A stretch of DNA of 16,882 bases from CAZCZU01 sp964503475 (GTDB lineage Bacteria; Pseudomonadota; Zetaproteobacteria; Mariprofundales; Mariprofundaceae). The notes under the pieces were generated by a model. It was not told the origin of the DNA and ran no database searches. It worked only from the letters and a program-made list of their open reading frames with translations. The stretch covers positions 1-16,882 of the forward strand of contig CAZCZU010000048.1 in assembly GCA_964503475.1 (NCBI GenBank), read 5' to 3'. This document shows, piece by piece, positions 1 through 5,149 of the stretch. The position numbers and the translations under genes are program-made. The number at the start of each line of letters is the position of its first letter. The stretch's first letter is position 1.

Positions 1-33
1 TGGAGTGACCCCCATTTTAGGTGTCCGTTAAAG
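1..33. other. Truncated attC start and possible insertion-sequence end at left edge
   Basis: The stop codon of the leftmost cassette gene (TAA, 28-30) lies in GTTAAAG (27-33). On the minus strand this reads CTTTAAC, the expected start (R'' box) of the attC ending that cassette. What follows (positions 26 to 1) does not look like an attC arm. Read on the plus strand, 2-26 has a TG...CCCC...TTTT...TGTCC layout that resembles terminal inverted repeats of IS3-like elements. My inference is that an insertion sequence may interrupt the attC just outside the window. No transposase is visible, so this remains tentative. Confidence 0.3.
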
Positions 34-636
34 CCGGGCTAGTTCATTGTGTCCCTGGAATTTTGGAATAGTCTTGTTATGTGCTATTTCATTAATGAAT
101 TCCTTATTGTCAGCGATGATTTTATCTAAAACGTGACTGACATCGTCATTTACACTCGCATTGTCACAATGCGTGTATTCGCGTTTGTCTTTCAACATCA
201 ACTCAACAAGAGCATAGAGGGCTGCAAGCATGCGAATTACTTGGCGCCAGAAATTGGGGTCGTTGCCAAATTTGACTTGTTCATTATTAACGATGTCGTT
301 TATATTTTTTACGAGTAGCCTCATCTTCCTGAGTCCATTCCTTTCTCCATATGATAAGGCGTCGAGGGGATGAGAGAGCAAGCCGTCTATCGTTATGATT
401 TCCAAGGGCTCAAGGACAATAATACGTGTTCTGCCATTCACGCATCCGGCAAAATTATTGTATGCATCAGCAATTGGTTTTTTTAAAAGTTCTGTTAGGT
501 CCTGAAGCTCAATATAAAAATTACGTGTGGCTTCTTTCCTTTCTGAGTGGCGTCGAAATTTATCAGCATAGGGGCCAGCTATGATGCCAAGAATTACACC
601 AAGCAAAGTTGTGAAGCTCCCAACAATTATATCCAT
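28..636 (-). CDS. Integron cassette protein of unknown function with N-terminal membrane helix (202 aa)
   Basis: I do not recognise this family. Residues about 4-21 form one hydrophobic, Gly/Ile/Leu-rich segment, followed by a basic stretch (KFRRHSERK). This suggests a membrane-anchored protein with a cytoplasmic, mostly helical, charged C-terminal part containing several Leu-rich segments. The ATG at 636 is preceded on the minus strand by TTAAGGAGATGACGTACCA, a good Shine-Dalgarno. That lies only about 20 nt after the recombination core GTTATGT (665-659), so the gene fills its cassette almost exactly, as is usual for integron cassettes. The TAA stop falls inside the next putative R'' box. 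Base composition is AT-rich compared with the core genes to the right, as expected for a captured gene. Function cannot be inferred. Confidence 0.75.
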   Translation of the reverse strand: MDIIVGSFTTLLGVILGIIAGPYADKFRRHSERKEATRNFYIELQDLTELLKKPIADAYNNFAGCVNGRTRIIVLEPLEIITIDGLLSHPLDALSYGERNGLRKMRLLVKNINDIVNNEQVKFGNDPNFWRQVIRMLAALYALVELMLKDKREYTHCDNASVNDDVSHVLDKIIADNKEFINEIAHNKTIPKFQGHNELARL

Positions 637-658
637 TGGTACGTCATCTCCTTAAGGT

Positions 659-783
659 ACATAACGGCCGAGTTGAGCGAGTGCGGAGCGCAACTCGGCC
701 GTTCGGCCGTGCGCAGCACGGGCGAACGCTCAAGCTGTGGGGCCGGAGCGTAGCGGAGGTCCCACACGAGCGATTTGTTAGGC
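659..783 (-). repeat. attC recombination site, unusually long (125 bp, three hairpins)
   Basis: On the minus strand the site starts with R'' GCCTAAC (783-777) and ends with core GTTATGT (665-659). Three consecutive inverted repeats lie inside it. 734-744 pairs with 758-771 (GTGGGGCC/GGTCCCAC). 700-712 pairs with 716-728 (12 of 13 match, 3-nt loop). 663-675 pairs with 691-703 (13/13, 15-nt loop). The first hairpin shares long identical arms with the attC at 2142-2211 (AAGCTGTGGGGC and GTCCCACACGAGCG). The site sits between two cassette genes: the TAA of the GIY-YIG-like gene lies in R'', and the next gene starts just past the core. Confidence 0.8.
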
Positions 784-1251
784 ATTTTTGCCCTCAAATA
801 TGGGCTTCAAACGATATTGCGCTAACGACTCAAGCAGGCCAAGCGCAAATGAATCACCATTGTCCTCGATAAGGAATTCAATTCGGGACATATTGTTCTT
901 GATCCAGCTCTGAATGTTCAGTTTTGAAAGCGCGTCGATTTCCTGATGCTTGGCTGAGGGGTATTGCCTTTTGAAACGCTCTTTGTGTTTCATTATTGAT
1001 TTCGGCATTGTACTTGGGGTGGTCTCATCCAAGTTATAATGATGGGAGTTCCATCTTGCTTTGCTTTTTGCACCAGCCTTTCCAACTTTGAAGCAACAGC
1101 TTTCATTCACGAATACATAAACGCCACACATTCCCCTTTGAAGTGTGGTTGGGTTGTGGTCTTGGCCTTTTTGCATGAATGTTGCTGATACGCTCATATC
1201 AGTTAAGCGCTCAAATTCTGCTTTGATGGTATCGGCAATTTCCTGGCTCAT
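778..1251 (-). CDS. GIY-YIG-fold-like cassette protein (157 aa)
   Basis: A small single-domain protein with the signature spacing of the GIY-YIG nuclease superfamily. It has GVY at about 43-45, KVGKA (the YIG equivalent) at 55-59, a conserved Arg at 66, and a late Glu in LLESL (E141) followed by KP (149-150), the layout of the metal-binding Glu. This family cuts DNA, but divergent cassette members may be inactive. No DNA-binding domain is attached. An ATG at 1278 is in frame but lies inside the attC, so I prefer the ATG at 1251, 12 nt after the core GTTAGGT; the AGG of that core may act as a weak ribosome site. The TAA stop is embedded in the next attC R'' box (GCCTAAC). The fold assignment rests on motif order only. 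Confidence 0.75.
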   Translation of the reverse strand: MSQEIADTIKAEFERLTDMSVSATFMQKGQDHNPTTLQRGMCGVYVFVNESCCFKVGKAGAKSKARWNSHHYNLDETTPSTMPKSIMKHKERFKRQYPSAKHQEIDALSKLNIQSWIKNNMSRIEFLIEDNGDSFALGLLESLAQYRLKPIFEGKNA

Positions 1252-1262
1252 ATTCGTGATAT

Positions 1263-1322
1263 ACCTAACGCCAACCATAAGCCGCGCAGCATTTTTGCGT
1301 CGGCTTGATGGGATTGTTAGGG
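1263..1322 (-). repeat. attC recombination site, 60 bp, aadA-like
   Basis: On the minus strand: R'' CCCTAAC (1322-1316), a stem AAGCCGACGC paired with GCGCGGCTT, and core GTTAGGT (1269-1263). The length of 60 bp and the AAGCCGACGC/GCGCGGCTT arms closely resemble, from memory, the attC of class 1 integron aadA cassettes. It separates the SEC-C gene, whose TGA ends 14 bp before the site, from the GIY-YIG-like gene. Confidence 0.88.
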
Positions 1323-1335
1323 TTTATGTTGCTAT

Positions 1336-2133
1336 TCATCGCAAACAACACTTTTTATATTTCTTGCCGCTACCGCATGGGCAAGGATCATTTCTACCTA
1401 TTTTCTTCCCGGCGATGGCAGGCCTATTCTTTGGGAGGTTATGCTTTGGAATAGGTGGCGCTGTGGTTCCCTCTACCATACTTGCGCCCATCACAAGGAC
1501 ACCGTCGTCGCTTGTATTTTCCCTGTGACATTCATAATCAGGTTTTAGCGTTTTTAGCACTTCATGTGCGATTTGCCTCATTGTTGCAGGTACTTGGTCA
1601 GACGATGGTGTTTGTTTTCCATCAGCTGTTACATCAAACCAACCAAGTGAGTTGTTCTTCCGAAGTTCGGAATATTTTCTATCGAGTTTCTTGTCAACAT
1701 GGGCACCGCCTTCCTTATTAGCAAGTGATAATACGATATCCTTTCGGCTAAACTCATTTCTATTTTTGTCTACAAAGACAATGCCATTCCACCATAACTC
1801 AAAGCTTGCCGTTCTTGTAAACGGGCCATCATCCAAAATAGGCAAAACCTTAGATGCACGATTTCCAAGGCTCATTTGAACCAAACTAGAGTGTGTCATT
1901 TTATTGTTTTCATCAAATGGAATAGATGTATCAACAAAATCAACATTCTTTTGTCCGAGCAAAGTCAATAATGACGTGGATTTTGTTGTGTCATGCACTA
2001 ATACCCTGACGGACACAGCGAGTCTTTTGATTTCACTTTCAAAGCCATTATCAAACGAGGTTGCTGAACTTTCGATGAACTCAAGTTGCTCCTTTAAATG
2101 TTCCTGAAGTTCCTGGCTTGTGAGTTCTGTCAT
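1336..2133 (-). CDS. SEC-C motif cassette protein (265 aa)
   Basis: The C-terminus carries a textbook SEC-C zinc motif, GRNDPCPCGSGKKYKKCC, with metal ligands C251, C253, C262 and C263. This zinc knuckle, named from SecA, is found on many otherwise unrelated proteins and usually mediates protein or nucleic-acid contact. Here it follows a roughly 235-residue N-terminal region that I do not recognise. That region has a possible helical start (SQELQEHLKEQLEFIESS) and a strand-rich middle (ASFELWWNGIVFVDKNRNEFSRKDIVLSLANKEGG). An upstream in-frame ATG at 2193 would lie inside the attC, so the ATG at 2133 is chosen. It follows core GTTAGGG by 8 nt, with AGGG as a weak ribosome site. Single-gene AT-rich cassette; function unknown. 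Confidence 0.85.
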   Translation of the reverse strand: MTELTSQELQEHLKEQLEFIESSATSFDNGFESEIKRLAVSVRVLVHDTTKSTSLLTLLGQKNVDFVDTSIPFDENNKMTHSSLVQMSLGNRASKVLPILDDGPFTRTASFELWWNGIVFVDKNRNEFSRKDIVLSLANKEGGAHVDKKLDRKYSELRKNNSLGWFDVTADGKQTPSSDQVPATMRQIAHEVLKTLKPDYECHRENTSDDGVLVMGASMVEGTTAPPIPKHNLPKNRPAIAGKKIGRNDPCPCGSGKKYKKCCLR

Positions 2134-2141
2134 TTTAATAA

Positions 2142-2211
2142 CCCTAACGACTAAGCTGTGGGGCGCGAGCTGCAATGCGGCGATGCGTCCCACACGAGCG
2201 CATTGTTATAC
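2142..2211 (-). repeat. attC recombination site, 70 bp
   Basis: On the minus strand: R'' GTATAAC (2211-2205), conserved arm GCTCGTGTGGGAC, loop region, arm GCCCCACAGCTT, then core GTTAGGG (2148-2142). The arms are identical over 12-14 nt to those in the 659-783 site, so the two share an ancestor although their cassettes are unrelated. The stop codon of the lipoprotein cassette is 7 bp before R''. Confidence 0.87.
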
Positions 2212-2218
2212 GCTGGTA

Positions 2219-2662
2219 TCATTGTTCTTTGCCTCTAATCCAGTTTCCGCCTTTTGCCATAAAGTAGACAGTATTCTCGCTAATCAGAGCCATACGAAAA
2301 TAAGGAGCCTCAGATGAAGTGGTGCCAGGATACTCAATCCAGAATTTCGCCATTTTATCGATCTCGGAATTACTGGGCCACCATTTAGCCTTTGGTAGGT
2401 ATAACACGTTTTCCATATTAGTTGATGGTTTGTCGATTCTATGCATGTTTTGGTAATTAAGTATTGCCTTTTTACCAGAAGAATCCGTCTGAAATCTAAA
2501 ATACGTAGGGCAGTGCATGCATTCGACTTTCTTTACAAGTATACCCTTAGCAATTGTGTCATCTGGATAAACAAACGTGACGAATAGGCTCTTGGCATTT
2601 TCAGTACAACCAGCGAAGAGCATAAAGACTGACACTAATACAATATGTATCCATGCTTTCAT
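2219..2662 (-). CDS. Cassette-encoded lipoprotein (147 aa)
   Basis: The N-terminus is a clear lipoprotein signal: Lys, a hydrophobic stretch and the lipobox LFAGC with the lipidated Cys at residue 19. The mature part (about 128 residues) is not a family I recognise. It has a CMHC pair in its first half and several aromatic strands, and looks like a small soluble domain tethered to a membrane. It is the first cassette at the presumed attachment end: its ATG is 3 nt after core GTTATAC (2672-2666). It has little Shine-Dalgarno of its own, but lies 13 nt after the stop of an 11-codon leader ORF with a strong one, suggesting translational coupling. The stop is 7 bp before the next attC. Confidence 0.78.
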   Translation of the reverse strand: MKAWIHIVLVSVFMLFAGCTENAKSLFVTFVYPDDTIAKGILVKKVECMHCPTYFRFQTDSSGKKAILNYQNMHRIDKPSTNMENVLYLPKAKWWPSNSEIDKMAKFWIEYPGTTSSEAPYFRMALISENTVYFMAKGGNWIRGKEQ

Positions 2663-2663
2663 A

Positions 2664-2686
2664 GCGTATAACTTCTTAATATACGC
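2664..2686 (-). other. Candidate attI core (integron attachment site)
   Basis: On the minus strand, GCGTATA and TATACGC form a perfect 7-bp inverted repeat with a 9-nt spacer. The right arm includes the core GTTATAC (2672-2666), which directly borders the first cassette. This matches the layout of attI simple sites, two inverted integrase-binding boxes, rather than a foldable attC. A leader ORF and a promoter lie upstream. No integrase gene is within the window, so identity as attI is an inference. Confidence 0.5.
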
Positions 2687-2711
2687 ACGTATCTTTTTCG
2701 GGTGATTTCAT
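2676..2711 (-). CDS. Candidate 11-codon leader ORF in the attI-like region
   Basis: ATG at 2711-2709, reading MKSPEKDTCVY then TAA at 2678-2676. It has the strongest Shine-Dalgarno of the array (GGGGGGAGGA, 5 nt before ATG). It ends within the attI-like inverted repeat, 13 nt before the first cassette's ATG. In class 1 integrons a short ORF of similar size and position in attI1 (ORF-11) raises translation of cassettes that lack a ribosome site; the same role is inferred here. The peptide itself probably has no function. Confidence 0.45.
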   Translation of the reverse strand: MKSPEKDTCVY

Positions 2712-2742
2712 CGGATTCCTCCCCCCATGAAACGTTTATTTG

Positions 2743-2771
2743 AACGTAGGCGACAGATTGCTGTATGTCAA
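2743..2771 (-). promoter_or_regulatory. Candidate cassette-array promoter (Pc-like)
   Basis: On the minus strand there is a perfect -35 TTGACA (2771-2766), a 17-bp spacer and a weak -10 TACGTT (2748-2743). It points into the leader ORF and cassettes. An inverted repeat with one bulge, GACAGATTG (2752-2760) and CAATTGTC (2769-2776), overlaps the -35 and could be an operator. No other convincing promoter was seen for the array. Confidence 0.45.
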
Positions 2772-2803
2772 TTGTCTGAAATTAAAGTGTTTTTTGCATC
2801 GGT

Positions 2804-2871
2804 ATATTGAAGTACCCCTGTTATGTATTGGTATATATAGCAGGAGATATTGATATACCCTTGTTATGTAT
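2804..2871. repeat. Two 25-bp direct repeats upstream of the LexA-like gene
   Basis: 2804-2828 and 2847-2871 match at 22 of 25 positions. The best-conserved part is TACCCCTGTTATGTAT (2813-2828) against TACCCTTGTTATGTAT (2856-2871). They start 43 bp apart, close to four helical turns. Each contains a small dyad TAC-N9-GTA, extended to TATAC-N9-GTATA in the second copy. Each also contains GTTATGT, the same heptamer that closes the attC at 659-783. Likely roles are regulator binding sites for one or both divergent operons, or relics of recombination cores. Confidence 0.6.
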
Positions 2872-2891
2872 AAGCGAGTTGGAGGCTGTTA

Positions 2892-3503
2892 TTGCGAACG
2901 ATCGTTCGCTATGTTTCGGGCATGGGCAAAAACATCGACCACCTCCATTTGCAGCAGCTGCGCGATTACTACCGCGCACACCACCAGATTCCCGCCTACA
3001 GCCTGCTGGGCGATCTGCTCGCGATACGTTCCAAGGCCAGCGTGGCCGCTCTCTGTAAGCGCCTGGAGGCGGCCGGCTACCTGCGGCGCAGCGAAGGGCA
3101 GCGCTGGGTGCCGACGGCCCGCTTTTTCGAGCGCGATGTGGTGGGGCGGGCACCGGCTGGCTTTGCCAGCCCTGCGGCCGAGCTGCTGGGCGATGCCATC
3201 ACCATCGACGAGTATCTGGTCGAGAACCCTTCCGGCACCGTGCTGGTGCGGGTGCAGGGCGATTCGATGATCGAGGCCGGTATCCACGATCGCGATATGC
3301 TGGTGGTGGAGCGCAAGGGCGATACCGCTACCGGAAAAATCGTCGTGGCCATTGTCGATGGCGAGTTCACCGTCAAACGGCTGCAGAAGGATGGTAGGGG
3401 TTTCTACCTGCAGCCGGCCAACCCCGCCTATCCCGATATCCGGCCCGAAGAGGGGCTGGAGATCTTCGGCGTGGTGGTCGGCCAGTTCCGCAAGTTTTCA
3501 TGA
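2892..3503 (+). CDS. LexA/UmuD-like S24 self-cleaving repressor (203 aa)
   Basis: LexA-type architecture. The N-terminal region (about 18-75) aligns with the LexA winged-helix DNA-binding domain (QLRDYYRAHHQIPAY..., EAAGYLRR). The C-terminal S24 peptidase domain has the Ala-Gly cleavage site at A89-G90 (GRAPAGFASPA), nucleophile S125 in GDSM and base K162 in TVKRL. The Ser-Lys spacing of 37 equals that of E. coli LexA, so RecA-stimulated self-cleavage is likely. Its position before a Y-family polymerase is that of UmuD, but UmuD lacks the DNA-binding domain; this protein may serve as both repressor and polymerase partner. The TTG start at 2892 has GGAGG six bases upstream. An in-frame ATG at 2922 fits LexA length better but has no clear ribosome site. 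The stop overlaps the next start (ATGA). Confidence 0.88.
   Translation: MRTIVRYVSGMGKNIDHLHLQQLRDYYRAHHQIPAYSLLGDLLAIRSKASVAALCKRLEAAGYLRRSEGQRWVPTARFFERDVVGRAPAGFASPAAELLGDAITIDEYLVENPSGTVLVRVQGDSMIEAGIHDRDMLVVERKGDTATGKIVVAIVDGEFTVKRLQKDGRGFYLQPANPAYPDIRPEEGLEIFGVVVGQFRKFS
2894..2909. promoter_or_regulatory. Candidate SOS operator (LexA box), perfect 16-bp palindrome
   Basis: GCGAACGATCGTTCGC is a perfect palindrome. Its centre fits CGAAC-N4-GTTCG, the LexA box form known from Gram-positive bacteria and some other lineages, and not the CTGT-N8-ACAG box of enterics. It sits at the very start of the LexA-like gene, either just inside it (TTG start 2892) or just upstream (ATG start 2922). 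This placement suggests autoregulation. The match is exact; the function is inferred. Confidence 0.55.
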
Positions 3504-4744
3504 CGCACAGCAAGGGCTGGCCGCAGGCCATTGCCCATATCGATGCCGATGCCTTCTATGCCTCCTGCGAGGCGGTGCGTCACCCGGAGTTGAAGGGGCG
3601 GCCGCTTTGCGTGCTCTCCAGCCAGGATGCCTTTGTGGTGGCCAAGTGTTACCGGGCCAAGGCGCTGGGCATCAAAACGGCGATGTTCGTTTCCGAGGCC
3701 AGGCGCCTTGCCCCAGATGCCGTCTTCCTGCCGCCCGATTTTCGTTTCTACGGCCAGCTCTCGGGCAAGCTGTTCGCCATATTGAATCGCTACAGTCCGG
3801 AGGTGGAGCAGTACTCGATCGACGAGGGCTTTATCGATCTCGGTGGCATGGCGGAACTGTGGCAGGGGAACTGGCGTGCCCTTGCCGATGCGATCCGGGA
3901 AGCGGTCTGGCGCGAGGTGGGTATCAGCGTATCGGTCGGCATTGCGAGCACCAAACTGCTGGCCAAGCTGGCTTCCGAATCAAACAAGCCGGATGGCAGC
4001 ACCGTGATTCCGCCGGCCCGGAGTGCCCGTTTTCTCAGCTCTATCCCGGTGGCCGAGATTCCCGGCGTGGGGCGCAATCGCGCTGTGCTGTTGCAGCAGC
4101 ACGGCATTGCCACGGCCGGTCTGTTTGCCGCAAGTGATGTGGCTGTCATCGATCGGCTGCTGGGGCGGCATGGGCGGGTGATGCATGCGGAGCTGAACGG
4201 CCGTATCGCCTGGCCGCTGCAGGCGGAAGCGCCGCTGCCGGGCAGTGTGTCGCGTACCGCCTCGATGGGGCAGATGAGCGGCGATGAACGGCGTATCGCG
4301 GCGCATCTGTCGCACCACACCATGCGTCTGGTCTCCGAGCTGGTGGCCAGGCGCCTGCTGGCCGGGCGCCTGCAGGTGTTCCTGACCCTGAAATCGTTCG
4401 AGCAGGCGAAGCTGTCGCTGCCGCTGCCGCACCCCAGCGACAGCCTGAGGCGTATCTCGCATACCGTGCAGCAGGCTTTCCGGCAGCTCTATCGCCAGGG
4501 GGAGGTGTATCGGGCCTGCGGGGTGACGGCGAGCGGCATCACGCTGCGTGAGGGGGCGGTGCAGCAGAGCCTGTTCGGCAGCGTCCACCGCGAGGATGAA
4601 CGGCAGCAGGGGCTGATGCAGGCCGTCAATGCCATCAACCGTCGCTTCGGCAACCACAGCATTACGACGGCATCGGAAGGGCAGCTTGTGCGCAAGGGGA
4701 ATCCGGAGGTGCGGTTTCGTTATCCGGTGTTTGTGGCCAAATAG
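3500..4744 (+). CDS. Y-family translesion DNA polymerase (UmuC/DinB type, 414 aa)
   Basis: An error-prone polymerase that copies past DNA lesions. The palm has HIDADAFYASCE near the N-terminus (catalytic D15) and YSIDEGF with D108 and E109, all three metal ligands. VGIASTKLLAKLASESNKPDG and the helix-hairpin-helix IPGVGRNRAVLL follow (thumb), then the little-finger domain from about residue 235. QQSLF (355-359) near the C-terminus fits the sliding-clamp binding motif. Length (414 aa) is nearer UmuC (422) than DinB (351), but the C-terminal tail does not look like UmuC, so I give no symbol. It overlaps the LexA-like gene by ATGA, implying translational coupling and SOS-controlled co-expression. 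Confidence 0.93.
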   Translation: MTHSKGWPQAIAHIDADAFYASCEAVRHPELKGRPLCVLSSQDAFVVAKCYRAKALGIKTAMFVSEARRLAPDAVFLPPDFRFYGQLSGKLFAILNRYSPEVEQYSIDEGFIDLGGMAELWQGNWRALADAIREAVWREVGISVSVGIASTKLLAKLASESNKPDGSTVIPPARSARFLSSIPVAEIPGVGRNRAVLLQQHGIATAGLFAASDVAVIDRLLGRHGRVMHAELNGRIAWPLQAEAPLPGSVSRTASMGQMSGDERRIAAHLSHHTMRLVSELVARRLLAGRLQVFLTLKSFEQAKLSLPLPHPSDSLRRISHTVQQAFRQLYRQGEVYRACGVTASGITLREGAVQQSLFGSVHREDERQQGLMQAVNAINRRFGNHSITTASEGQLVRKGNPEVRFRYPVFVAK

Positions 4745-4838
4745 GCAGGATGTCCGCTTTACCCCATCACGGACGATGCATACACTGGCAGCGCCTTGCA
4801 GACAGGCAGCCATCAGTGACAATCCCGGGAGTGGTATC

Positions 4839-5144
4839 GTGTCGAAACAAGCGGATGAGAGCGTGATCGAAAAAATCCGGAGCACCCATGAAAATATCAT
4901 GGTGACGATCGGTTTTCTGGTCGGCTGCGTCCTTGCAGGCTACTTCTTCACCTTCTCCATGTTCACCGATCAGGGGCGTTCGGGCCTGCTCTGGTTCCAG
5001 GGCATCTCAACGATCCTGATGGTGGTGCTGCTCTACAAGCTCAAGCATGTCGCCTTCTTTTTCACCCGTCTCTGGCTGGGGCGCAAAGAGGCGTACAGGG
5101 AAGCATTCAGCTCCCTCTCCGTTGCCGACCTGGCCCGAAAGTAG
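4839..5144 (+). CDS. Small two-helix membrane protein of unknown function (101 aa)
   Basis: Begins with GTG at 4839, chosen because GGGAG lies 7 nt upstream and the reading frame before it overlaps the polymerase gene with no membrane character. A polar N-terminus (VSKQADESVIEKIRSTHEN) is followed by two hydrophobic segments, about residues 20-40 and 50-68, joined by a short loop. A basic C-terminal tail (RLWLGRKEAYREAF) is likely cytoplasmic. I recognise no family. It is probably its own unit rather than part of the SOS operon, since a 94-bp gap separates them. It converges with the next gene, whose stop lies 5 bp away. Confidence 0.75.
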   Translation: MSKQADESVIEKIRSTHENIMVTIGFLVGCVLAGYFFTFSMFTDQGRSGLLWFQGISTILMVVLLYKLKHVAFFFTRLWLGRKEAYREAFSSLSVADLARK

Positions 5145-5149
5145 CCCTT

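Noticed and set aside
1252..1278. Start of the GIY-YIG-like gene at ATG 1278
   Set aside because: This ATG lies inside the attC; the cassette gene is better started at 1251 just beyond the core.
2804..2871. Treating the two GTTATGT repeats as an attC
   Set aside because: They are direct, not inverted, and no imperfect stem of attC type joins them.
2821..3287. Minus-strand frames across the LexA-like gene start
   Set aside because: They overlap a gene with intact S24 catalytic residues and show no domain.
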